NCBI GenBank assembly: GCA_964413525.1
Contig: CAYPTI010000001.1
Location: 40,317 to 56,336 of the forward strand
Length of the DNA: 16,020 nucleotides
Direction: 5' to 3'
DNA from: CAYPTI01 sp964413525 [NCBI: uncultured bacterium]
GTDB taxonomy: Bacteria; T1Sed10-126
The stretch's first letter is position 1; every line of letters begins with the position of its first letter. Below the pieces are notes generated by a model, which saw only the letters and a list, made by a program, of their open reading frames with translations, was not told where the DNA came from and made no database searches. This document shows, piece after piece, positions 7,313 to 14,294 of this stretch. Position numbers and translations under genes: made by a program.

Positions 7313-9199
7313 TCATTCCGTCACCGCCTCGGCTCCGGCTTCCATCATTTCGCCGGCAATCAAATCGATGTCAAACACTTCCGCGATGGAAAACATAACC
7401 CCGGCCACGGTTGCGGTCTGCCAGGAGGCCAGGGCCCCGGCGAACATGGCCCGCAAGCCCAGTTTGGCCAGATCCGGGGTACGACTCGGGGCGATGCCGC
7501 CGATCCCCCCGATCTGAATGGCGATGGAACTGAAGTTCGAAAACCCGCACAACGCGTAACTGGCGATCACGATGCTGCGGGGGGAAAGCTCCCCCGCCGC
7601 GACCAGTTCCTGGAAGGAAAAGAAGGCCACGAATTCATTAATCACGATCTGTTCGCCGATCAACTGACCCACAAAGACAATCTCACTGAACGGAATTCCC
7701 ATCAACAGCGCCATGAGCGAAAAGGCGTACCCCATGACCAGCTGAAGGGTCAGTTCGGCCATGATCCCCGACTCCCCCAGGATCTCCGCTCCGGTGAAGG
7801 TGGCGGCCAGGCCCCCGAGGACGGCCCCGGCCACGGTAATCACGGCCAGAATCATCGCCGTCCGGGTGCCGGGGTTGAACCAGAACAGAGCGAGGAAGCC
7901 AAAAAACGCCAGCAAACCGGCCGAGTAACTCGCGGCCATCACGCCCGACTGAGTCCGGGCCGTCATCAGGGTAATGAACCCCAGGACGACTCCTCCGGCC
8001 AGCAAAACTCCGAGCGATCGGATCCAGCGGCCCATCCGGTGCTTCTGCCAGGTATAGGCAACCCCCAGGGCCAGCGCCGTACAGGTGATCAACCCGAGGT
8101 TCCTCCAGAACCCGGCGCTGGGCCCGACACCGAACCGCTCGTACATAAATTCCGGCACCAGAAAGTAGCCCCCGGCCGGCAGCCCAAACAGAAGGATGTT
8201 GCCCCCGAGCCAGAACTTGGTCAGCTCATCCCGCCAGGAAACCCGGGCCACCAGGAACAACATCACGAACCCCCCGAGCGCCATGCCCCAGGCAAAGACT
8301 CCGCCGGGAGTCGATTCGGTCCCGTACATCCAGAGCACCTGGTTCCCGTACCAGCCGAAGATCGCGTTGCCCATGGCGACCAGGGCGATGAACGCCAGCA
8401 GCATGGAGGCCACGTTAAAGGCCAGGGTGAGACCCGATTTGGCTCCGCCGGCCGCCGCATCGAGGACGTTTTCGTGCTCCTGTTCGATCTCGATGCTCAT
8501 CTCGCCGCCGGTCTCGGGATCCTCGGTCTCCGGATAGCAGAGCTTGGACATCACGATGGCGGCGGGCGCCGACATGATGCTGGCCGTCATGAGGTGGCCC
8601 GCGATGCCGGGAAAATCATCCGACAGCATCCCCACAAAGGCCGCCATCACTCCACCGGCCACGGTGGCAAACCCGCTGGTCATGATGGTGTTGATCTCCG
8701 ACATCGTCATGTTCTTGATGAAGGGTCGAACCACCAGGGGAGCCTCGGTCTGTCCCACGAAGATGTTGGAGCTGACCGAAAGGGTCTCGGCTCCGCTGGT
8801 TCCCAGCAGTTTCATCATCACCCAGGCGAACAGCTCCACGACCTTCTGCATCAAGCCCGAATAGTAGGCAACGGCCATCAGACAGGAAAAGAAAATAATC
8901 GTAGGCAGCACGGAGAAGGCAAATTGTGCCCCGAGTTCCTGCGAATCCACGAGGTTGCCGAAGATAAACCGGGACCCCTCGTCCGACATCGCCAGCAATC
9001 CCAGAATGATGTCGTTCATGTACTGGAAAAACAGCTGCCCGGGTTCGGTCAGCATCACGAGGATCCCCAGCACGAACTGGATGCCCATTCCCACAAAGAC
9101 AACTTTCCACATGATGACGGAATGCTTCACCGACATCAGCCACGCGATGACGGGGATCAGGACCATGCCAAGGAGACTGAAAACCAGTTCGATCTCCAT
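7313..9199 (-). CDS. NupC/CNT-family nucleoside transporter with a large insertion
   Basis: A 628-residue membrane protein of the concentrative nucleoside transporter family, which imports nucleosides with Na+ or H+. Family motifs are clear: GQTEAPLVVRPF at 149-160, HLMTASIMSAPAA at 202-214, NEFVAF at 521-526 and CGFSNFSSIAI at 551-561. Residues known from the Vibrio cholerae transporter to bind nucleoside (Gln-Thr-Glu, Glu of NEF, Asn and Ser of NFSS) all have counterparts here (150-152, 522, 555, 558). Typical bacterial members have about 400 residues. Here about 190 residues with roughly five or six hydrophobic segments (about 290-480) are inserted between the first core half, ending near FGWYG, and the second, starting LTLQLVMG. 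The gene lies 67 bases after rpiB; its ribosome binding site is weak. The context suggests supply of nucleosides to the microcompartment pathway. Confidence 0.93.
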   Translation of the reverse strand: MEIELVFSLLGMVLIPVIAWLMSVKHSVIMWKVVFVGMGIQFVLGILVMLTEPGQLFFQYMNDIILGLLAMSDEGSRFIFGNLVDSQELGAQFAFSVLPTIIFFSCLMAVAYYSGLMQKVVELFAWVMMKLLGTSGAETLSVSSNIFVGQTEAPLVVRPFIKNMTMSEINTIMTSGFATVAGGVMAAFVGMLSDDFPGIAGHLMTASIMSAPAAIVMSKLCYPETEDPETGGEMSIEIEQEHENVLDAAAGGAKSGLTLAFNVASMLLAFIALVAMGNAIFGWYGNQVLWMYGTESTPGGVFAWGMALGGFVMLFLVARVSWRDELTKFWLGGNILLFGLPAGGYFLVPEFMYERFGVGPSAGFWRNLGLITCTALALGVAYTWQKHRMGRWIRSLGVLLAGGVVLGFITLMTARTQSGVMAASYSAGLLAFFGFLALFWFNPGTRTAMILAVITVAGAVLGGLAATFTGAEILGESGIMAELTLQLVMGYAFSLMALLMGIPFSEIVFVGQLIGEQIVINEFVAFFSFQELVAAGELSPRSIVIASYALCGFSNFSSIAIQIGGIGGIAPSRTPDLAKLGLRAMFAGALASWQTATVAGVMFSIAEVFDIDLIAGEMMEAGAEAVTE

Positions 9200-9266
9200 T
9201 TATCGCACCGACCTGTTCCGGGTTGGATATCGCTCGTCCGAGCCGACCATCAATCGTACGGAGCGG

Positions 9267-9704
9267 TCAATCGAGTTGATTGATTTTGTCCACCCTTCGT
9301 TGATGCCGTCCCCCGGCAAACGGGGTGTCAAGCCAGAGTTCCACCAGTGACCGCCCCCGGTTCTCCCCCATCAATTCCGACCCGAGGACCAGCATGTTGC
9401 TGTCGTTATGTTCCCGGGCACTCCGGGCGGTAAATTCGTTCGTGGGGCTGGTGGCCCGGACCCCGGACACTTTGTTGCCCACGATGGCGGAGGCGATACC
9501 CGTCGTGTCCACCATGATCGCCCGGTCAAACCCTCCGCCTCCGACGGCCTCCGCCACGAGTCGAGCGTAGTCCGGATAATCACAGGACTCATCGCTGTAG
9601 GTACCAAAGTCCACCACTTCGTGTTCGGTCTCCCGTTCCAGGTGGAGTTTGATGGATTCCTTCAGCGCATAACCGCCGTGATCGGCCCCCAGGGCAATCT
9701 TCAT
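9267..9704 (-). CDS. RpiB/LacAB-family sugar-phosphate isomerase homologue, active-site Cys replaced
   Basis: A 145-residue full-length RpiB homologue (ribose-5-phosphate isomerase B). It starts MKIALGADHGGYALK, keeps H9, the REHND segment with H99, and the phosphate-binding GGRHQRRV at 131-138. The usual I-C-G-T-G-I-G loop is changed to V-D-T-T-G-I-A: Asp66 stands where E. coli RpiB has its catalytic Cys66, and the following Gly is Thr. Some RpiBs use Glu75 instead of this Cys, so activity is not excluded, but it is not the standard enzyme. 2-deoxyribose 5-phosphate has no 2-hydroxyl, so classic aldose-ketose isomerisation of the aldolase substrate is chemically impossible. It may act on another pentose phosphate or only open the ring (inference). 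There is no encapsulation peptide. It starts 10 bases after the 104-residue gene, suggesting coupled translation. Confidence 0.88.
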   Translation of the reverse strand: MKIALGADHGGYALKESIKLHLERETEHEVVDFGTYSDESCDYPDYARLVAEAVGGGGFDRAIMVDTTGIASAIVGNKVSGVRATSPTNEFTARSAREHNDSNMLVLGSELMGENRGRSLVELWLDTPFAGGRHQRRVDKINQLD

Positions 9705-9714
9705 TCGTCCGGGC

Positions 9715-10029
9715 TTACCGTGTTTCTCCCTGCGCCGGGCGGAGTTCCAGGTCGTGATCGGCAGCGCATTCCCGGGCGGCGGGGGTCACGATGATCCCCG
9801 GATCGAGTTCCAGCTCATAGGGCGTTGATTCAACGGATTCCAGGTAGTCTTCCAGTTTGGTTCGGGTAAGCACCTGACCGAAGTCCGGACCGGTCTCCGG
9901 CGGGGCTTCGGTCCGGGCATCCCCGGCGGACGATCCGGCTTTCCCCGGCACATCGGTGGTGGAAAATCCCTGCTCGTGAAGCCGGTTCCACAGGGAGTCA
10001 AGCAGATCGGTGAGATCCGGGCGGGTCAC
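9715..10029 (-). CDS. Small BMC-associated protein with probable encapsulation peptide
   Basis: I do not recognise a named family for this 104-residue protein. Residues 5-20 form an amphipathic helix (L6, L9, L10, L13, W14, L17) in the same register as the helix at the start of the aldehyde dehydrogenase. A Gly/Ala/Ser/Pro linker to about residue 48 follows. The rest contains LTRTKLEDYLES and then DPGIIVTPAARECAADHDLEL-like sequence; the TPAAR-x-x-A motif recalls segments in several BMC accessory proteins (weak impression). The start is GTG at 10029, supported by GGAGGG six bases upstream. The stop is 10 bases before rpiB. It could be an adaptor that brings the RpiB homologue, which has no targeting helix, to the shell; that is speculation. 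Confidence 0.75.
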   Translation of the reverse strand: MTRPDLTDLLDSLWNRLHEQGFSTTDVPGKAGSSAGDARTEAPPETGPDFGQVLTRTKLEDYLESVESTPYELELDPGIIVTPAARECAADHDLELRPAQGETR

Positions 10030-10137
10030 GGTCGGCCCTCCGGAGCAAGTCCTCGGGACTGAAACCGGACTCGTGGTCGAAAAAGTCGGAGCTTGGCGGG
10101 TTCAGGGCTCCCTTCAACCAAATTCAGCAGCACACCG

Positions 10138-10428
10138 TCACTCCTCGGACTGCCCGGAGAGATACAGCCGCACCAGGAGGTACCCCAGCAGGGGAACGAC
10201 CAGCAGGCAGACGATAAACAGGGCCAGAAAGTCGGCCGCCTCACGGGGCATTCGTACCCCGAACGCCAGCCCCACGGCGAACAGGGTCAGCGCAGCGGCC
10301 AGGGACAGGAATATGGTTCTCCAGGACGTTCGGGAACGGTTCCGGGCCTGACGCAGCTGGTTCCGAAGCATTTCCTGACCGGTCTCCGGAGTCAATTCGT
10401 CGAACGCCGGCCCCTCGTCGGAACTCAT
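10138..10428 (-). CDS. Small two-helix membrane protein of unknown function
   Basis: A 96-residue protein with a polar, acidic N-terminus, a basic patch (RNQLRQARNRSR) before the first hydrophobic segment at about 38-58, and a second segment at about 65-88, ending in an acidic tail. This predicts two membrane helices, with both ends on the cytoplasmic side by the positive-inside rule. No family is recognised. The ATG shares one base with the TGA of the aldehyde dehydrogenase gene (TGATG), so translation is very likely coupled. A membrane protein is odd between BMC cargo genes; it might tie the shell or transporter to the membrane, or be an unrelated passenger. A 108-base gap follows before the next gene. 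Confidence 0.8.
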   Translation of the reverse strand: MSSDEGPAFDELTPETGQEMLRNQLRQARNRSRTSWRTIFLSLAAALTLFAVGLAFGVRMPREAADFLALFIVCLLVVPLLGYLLVRLYLSGQSEE

Positions 10429-11942
10429 CAGACGATCCGGAAGTAATCAACCAGCGTGCACCGACGGCGCCGAACAAACGTTCGGGCGGAGGTAATCCCT
10501 TCCCCGGTTGGGGTTGTGATGGTCATGGACGTCCAGCCTTCTCCCTCATGCCCGAGCCCGTTCAGGTTGCTTCCGTTTTTGACAAAGATGCTGGTGTTCA
10601 CGGCCACCGCCATCCGGTGCATGTTCTCGATGTTCTGGGAGTGCATGCAGGCCGTGTGTTTGAAGCCGTGCTCCAGTTCAACTGCCAGCTCGATGGCCCG
10701 GTCGACGTCCGGGACCCGGATCAGCGGAATGACCGGCATCAGCAGTTCCTCCACGGCGAACGGATGGTCCGGGCCGGTCTCCGCCACCAGCAACCTCACG
10801 TTGTCCGGGACGGAAAGCCCGATTTCCGCCGCGATGTCCTGGGGGTCCTGTCCCACCCAGTCCTTGTTCACGGACGGGTCCGTTCCCGGATAGCCCTCCA
10901 GGACCAGCCGGGCGATCTGTTCGGCTTCGTCCTCCGACAACCGGTACGCCCGTTCTCGTTCCATCTGGCGAAGCAGGTCGTCGGCGATGGAATCCACGGC
11001 CAGAATTTCCTTTTCGCAGGTACACAGGACGTTGTTGTCGAAACTGGCTCCTTCGATGATCTTTCGGGCGGCGTTGGGGACATCGGCCGTCTGATCGACG
11101 ACCACCGGTGGGTTCCCCGGTCCCGCCGCCATCACCCGTTTGTCGGCCTTCATGGCCTCCCGGACCACCGCTCCCCCGCCCGTCACCACCAGCAGGTTAA
11201 TCCCGTCGTGGTGGAACACCTCCTGGGCGGTTTCCAGGGTGGGTTCGGAAAGAATGGAGAGCAGGTTCGGAGGGCCACCCGCCGCCTGGATTTCCCGGTT
11301 CACCAGACCGATGATCTCGGTACAGATTTCCTTCGCCGCCGGGTGAGGGTTGAACACCACCGCGTTGCCCGCGGCGAGCATGCTGATTCCGTTGTTAATC
11401 ATGGTGGCGGCCGGGTTGGTGGAGGGAGTGATGGATCCGATGACTCCCCAGGGGGCGAATTCCTCGAGGGTGAGTCCGTGATCGCCGGTGGTGACTTCCG
11501 CTTCGATGTCCTCGATGCCGGGCGTCTGATCGGCAACCAGGTTAATCTTGGTCTCCTTGTCCTCCGCCCGCCCGAACCCGGTCTCCTCGACCGCCTTTTG
11601 AGCCCAATCGGCAGCCCGATCGTGAGCCAGCTGACGGATCCTCTCGATGGCACGATTCCGCAGCGAGAGGTTTCCCTGGCCACGGACTTCCGTAAAGGCA
11701 AGTCGGGCCTGCTGAACGGCCTCGTCCACCGACCGGAAGGAGCCGTCGGTGACGGAATCCCCCCGGGGACGGGAGGATGAAGAGGATGAAGGTGATTCCG
11801 ACTGCACGTGCGGGCGACCGGCGGACCCGGTGGTCCGGGGAACCGTACCGCCCTCGGAATCGGACGGATTCCGCTCGTCGGACCGTTCCCGAACGCGATC
11901 GATCACGTCCCGCACGATCGAACGAATTTCTGATTCACGCAT
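10428..11942 (-). CDS. BMC CoA-acylating aldehyde dehydrogenase (PduP/EutE type)
   Basis: This 504-residue enzyme should oxidise acetaldehyde to acetyl-CoA with NAD+, removing the toxic aldehyde made by the aldolase. The catalytic Cys is C307 in SFDNNVLCTCEKEI, the exact PduP/EutE signature; a second Cys follows at 309. The APWGVIGSITPSTNP stretch (163-177) and the glycine motif VVTGGGAVV (252-260) also fit the CoA-acylating group. Residues 1-20 form an amphipathic helix (I6, I9, V10, V13, I14, V17), and a Ser/Arg/acid linker runs to about 66: the classic encapsulation peptide plus linker of PduP-like cargo. A GGAGG lies 12 bases before the ATG. It follows the shell gene by 33 bases, so it is co-transcribed with it. 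Confidence 0.95.
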   Translation of the reverse strand: MRESEIRSIVRDVIDRVRERSDERNPSDSEGGTVPRTTGSAGRPHVQSESPSSSSSSRPRGDSVTDGSFRSVDEAVQQARLAFTEVRGQGNLSLRNRAIERIRQLAHDRAADWAQKAVEETGFGRAEDKETKINLVADQTPGIEDIEAEVTTGDHGLTLEEFAPWGVIGSITPSTNPAATMINNGISMLAAGNAVVFNPHPAAKEICTEIIGLVNREIQAAGGPPNLLSILSEPTLETAQEVFHHDGINLLVVTGGGAVVREAMKADKRVMAAGPGNPPVVVDQTADVPNAARKIIEGASFDNNVLCTCEKEILAVDSIADDLLRQMERERAYRLSEDEAEQIARLVLEGYPGTDPSVNKDWVGQDPQDIAAEIGLSVPDNVRLLVAETGPDHPFAVEELLMPVIPLIRVPDVDRAIELAVELEHGFKHTACMHSQNIENMHRMAVAVNTSIFVKNGSNLNGLGHEGEGWTSMTITTPTGEGITSARTFVRRRRCTLVDYFRIV

Positions 11943-11975
11943 CCTTATCGAGGACCTCCGAACCGGTTAAGGGCT

Positions 11976-12263
11976 TTATTCGATGCCCTCTTCGAGAGCG
12001 ATCGGGAAGGCTTCCTCGAGGTCGTTGTGCGGACGCGGGATGACATGGACCGCGACCAGCTCACCAATTTTCTCCGCCGCGGCGGCTCCAGCGTCCGTGG
12101 CGGCCTTGCAGGCTGCCACGTCACCACGGACGAGGGAGGTGACGTAACCGGCACCGATTTTTTCATGTCCCACCAGCTCGACCTTGGCGGCCTTCACCAT
12201 GGCGTCGGACGCCTCGATCAGGGCCACCAGCCCTCGTGTCTCAATCATTCCTAGAGCTTCCAT
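11976..12263 (-). CDS. BMC-H hexameric shell protein
   Basis: A 95-residue single-domain bacterial microcompartment shell protein that tiles as hexamers into the facets of the compartment. It opens [20 protein letters not shown] and continues through [11 protein letters not shown] (22-32), the pore loop KIGAG (35-39) and [15 protein letters not shown] (45-59), all standard for the PduA/CcmK class. The pore position that is Ser in PduA is Ala38 here. The C-terminal tail ([18 protein letters not shown]) is acidic. GGAGG lies 12 bases upstream of the ATG, with GGGAG closer. It is the only shell gene in the window and appears to head its transcription unit after a 319-base gap. Very sure of the family. 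Confidence 0.97.
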   Translation of the reverse strand: MEALGMIETRGLVALIEASDAMVKAAKVELVGHEKIGAGYVTSLVRGDVAACKAATDAGAAAAEKIGELVAVHVIPRPHNDLEEAFPIALEEGIE

Positions 12264-12411
12264 CGTCTCCCAAAACCTCCAAACAGAAGATAAACAATCA
12301 TTCGTACATCATCTCTGTTAATTATCGCTCGTGGACGGTTTACATCCCTTCCTCCCCCGGAATTGGCGGGCGTAGTATGACGTTCCCGAGGATGATTTCA
12401 ACCCGTTACCC

Positions 12412-12440
12412 AAAAATATAACAGGATAGACATTTTGATA
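12412..12440 (-). promoter_or_regulatory. Possible ArsR site upstream of the shell gene
   Basis: On the minus strand ATCCTGTTATATTTTT (12412-12427) matches the right centre of the arsR operator (5441-5456) at 13 of 16 bases, including the -10-like TATATT. A TATCAA (12435-12440), also present in the operator, lies a few bases upstream but with four extra bases of spacing. It is about 150 bases before the shell gene start. Suggestive only. Confidence 0.35.
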
Positions 12441-12472
12441 GAGATGGTGATGGCGGGTTTCTAAAAAGGGAA

Positions 12473-12484
12473 TCGTTCGAACGA
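12473..12484. promoter_or_regulatory. Perfect 12-bp palindrome upstream of the shell gene
   Basis: TCGTTCGAACGA is its own reverse complement. It sits in the AT-rich intergenic region about 210 bases before the shell gene and could be a regulator site. Confidence 0.3.
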
Positions 12485-12582
12485 AAAAATGTTCGTGATG
12501 GACCTCTCCAGGCCGGGCCGAGAAGACGATGGACGAAAATAATTGTCATTCATAAACAGCACGTCTGTCTACGATCGATTCT

Positions 12583-13440
12583 TCAGTTCGTCCGACCATC
12601 GGAGTCCCGGGCCGCTCGCGCAATCCCGAGGGGGGTGACCAGCAGCGGGTCGGAGGGCTTGAAGACGGGTCGATCCAGCAGCCGCTCGAACGGTACTTCA
12701 AACCCCTCCGGCACACAGGTGCCCCCGACGAGGTAGACCGGGGTCCCGGCTTCCGCTCCGGTGAGGTTTTCTTCCACGATGGAAGCCATTTTTTCGATCA
12801 CCGGCAGGACTTCCGATTCGTAGCTGTCCAGCTGTTGAGTTTCCCGGATCCGTTCGGCCTCCTCGTACTCAATGCCCCGGCTTCCAGCCAGCACCAGGGA
12901 AATGTGATGCCCGCCCGTGGCGACGTCCGTGGAATGGACGCCCGTCCCCTCCCGAACCACCGTGATCCCGGTGGTTCCCCCGCCAATGTCCACGATCGTT
13001 CCGTCCTCCACCCCGAGCAGTTCACGGGCCGCCTCGGGCTCGGAAACCCCCCGCACCACGTCGAACCCGGCGTCCCGAGCGGCGTTGCGCTGGGCCCGCG
13101 CGTCGGTGCCGGGCGGATAGCCTACCGCGGTGGGGAGTTCGTCTGCTCCGTCCAGGAGTTGATCCGACAGATCCACCAGGACGTCAACCGCCCGCCGGTA
13201 GTCCAGCACAACCCCGTCCCGGACGGCGTCCTCCCGGACCATCCTGCCTCCGACCGGCAACCCGTCGCTATCCACCAGGTTCACCTGAATGGTCGACGTA
13301 CCGAGATCGACCCCCGCGTACAGATCCTCTCCCCCGGGTCGAGTTCCATCCCCGAGCACTCGCCGTGCCCGGGTCAGATAGGTTTCAACATCCAGGTCTC
13401 CGGGCGGTCCTTCCGCCCTTTTCTCCGCTCGGGACATCAT
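12583..13440 (-). CDS. eutJ: EutJ-like actin-fold chaperone of microcompartments
   Basis: A 285-residue member of the Hsp70/actin ATPase fold, closest to EutJ, the accessory protein of ethanolamine-type microcompartments. Phosphate loop 1 DLGTST is at residues 45-50, phosphate loop 2 DIGGGTTG at 151-158, the family segment GVSEPEAAREL at 131-141 and the adenosine-side VGGTCVPEGFE at 238-248. The longest frame begins 27 codons upstream inside tatC. I chose ATG at 13440 because GGGAGGGG lies about 7 bases upstream and the ATG overlaps the tatC TGA (ATGA), giving coupled translation. The exact role of EutJ is unsettled; a chaperone or assembly role is usual. An acidic, hydrophilic N-terminal extension of about 38 residues precedes the fold. 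Confidence 0.9.
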   Translation of the reverse strand: MMSRAEKRAEGPPGDLDVETYLTRARRVLGDGTRPGGEDLYAGVDLGTSTIQVNLVDSDGLPVGGRMVREDAVRDGVVLDYRRAVDVLVDLSDQLLDGADELPTAVGYPPGTDARAQRNAARDAGFDVVRGVSEPEAARELLGVEDGTIVDIGGGTTGITVVREGTGVHSTDVATGGHHISLVLAGSRGIEYEEAERIRETQQLDSYESEVLPVIEKMASIVEENLTGAEAGTPVYLVGGTCVPEGFEVPFERLLDRPVFKPSDPLLVTPLGIARAARDSDGRTN

Positions 13441-14192
13441 TCGTCGTCCCCTCCCCCGATCGGGTGTTCGTCGGGATATACCAGCACCGCCAGCCAGATG
13501 CTGGCTTCGTAGAGCAACCACAGGGGACCGGCCAGCATGATCTGGGTAATCACGTCCGGGGGAGTCAACAGCGCCGCAAACCCCACGAAGGCCACCACCG
13601 CGTAGGGACGCAGGTGGCGCAAATACGCGGGGGAGGCGATCCCCATCCGGGCCAGCACGGTGAGCACCAGCGGCAATTCAAACGCGGCCCCGAACACGAC
13701 CAGAATGATCAGGGCGAAGTCGATGTAGTACTCGATCCGCCAGTGGGGTTCCAGACCCCAGAAGCGGTTGAACTCCCACAGGTACTTGAGGGCCAGCGGA
13801 AGGACAACGAAGTACGCGAACGACAGACCGGCCACGAACAACCCCAGCCCGGCGGTGCCAACCGGGTAAAGAAGCCGGCGTTCCCCCCGTTTCAGGGCCG
13901 GCTGGATGAACCGGACCAGTTCCCCCAACCAGTAGGGCGAACTGAGGATCAGCGCTCCGACGAAGGTGATTTTCAAATACAGAAAAATGGCTTCCGGGGG
14001 GGAGAAGGTGTACAGCGGCGTGCTCTCCTGAATTCGCTGAAGCGGCAACAACAACCAGTCAAAGATGGTCCGGGAAAAATAAATCACCACGGCCAGGGCC
14101 GGAATGGTCGCCAGCCCCGATCGGATCAACATCCCCCGAAGTTCGCCGACGTGGTCCCAGAAGGCCATCCGACCTCCGTCCGGTTCACTCAT
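13437..14192 (-). CDS. tatC: Sec-independent translocase subunit TatC
   Basis: TatC is the substrate-receptor subunit of the twin-arginine translocase, an integral membrane protein that binds signal peptides of folded exported proteins. The 251 residues show the diagnostic HVGELR (14-19), FSPPEAIFLYLK (63-74), the membrane-embedded Glu172 in FGAAFELP (167-174) and TPPDVITQ (210-217), with six hydrophobic segments. Start: ATG at 14192 has GGAGG 12 bases upstream; an alternative ATG eight codons in (14168) has GGAGG four bases upstream and would start MAFWDHVGELR. No tatA or tatB is in the window. It follows hemL by 102 bases and shares an ATGA with eutJ, an unusual pairing. Confidence 0.95.
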   Translation of the reverse strand: MSEPDGGRMAFWDHVGELRGMLIRSGLATIPALAVVIYFSRTIFDWLLLPLQRIQESTPLYTFSPPEAIFLYLKITFVGALILSSPYWLGELVRFIQPALKRGERRLLYPVGTAGLGLFVAGLSFAYFVVLPLALKYLWEFNRFWGLEPHWRIEYYIDFALIILVVFGAAFELPLVLTVLARMGIASPAYLRHLRPYAVVAFVGFAALLTPPDVITQIMLAGPLWLLYEASIWLAVLVYPDEHPIGGGDDE

Positions 14193-14294
14193 TCCTGATC
14201 ACGGCCTCCCGAGCCAACTCAGTATTTCGGAACGACCCTTCGCGTCTGTTCCCCGTCGGATCCGCCCCGATGATCCACCGTGCCCGCCCAGCGG

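Larger units (their letters stand above)
12264..12582 (-). promoter_or_regulatory. AT-rich promoter and leader region of the BMC operon
   Basis: No gene is supported in these 319 bases between the EutJ gene and the shell gene. The stretch about 12400-12560 is distinctly AT-rich for this genome. On the minus strand TTGAAA, 16 bases, then CATACT (nine of twelve to consensus over both boxes) is one possible promoter; another -10-like TATATT lies further upstream inside a motif shared with the arsR operator. A 12-base palindrome is at 12473-12484. A weak ACAG/CTGT stem follows the EutJ stop but has no U-run. Confidence 0.5.

Noticed and set aside
6668-9283. An 871-residue plus-strand open frame opposite the transporter gene and part of the aldolase gene
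   Set aside because: It is the mirror of high-GC coding on the other strand: His/Gly/Pro-rich low-complexity protein, no ribosome binding site and no recognisable domain, while the minus strand encodes clear families.
10548-11780. A 410-residue plus-strand open frame opposite the aldehyde dehydrogenase
   Set aside because: Antisense shadow of an unmistakable PduP/EutE-type gene; no family features of its own.
12264-12582. Possible small peptide gene or riboswitch in the shell-gene leader
   Set aside because: Short frames lack ribosome binding sites, and I found no recognisable riboswitch fold.
13441-13521. Longer EutJ frame starting at 13521
   Set aside because: The extra 27 residues lie within the tatC coding region and are Arg/Gly-rich without family similarity; ATG 13440 has a proper ribosome binding site.
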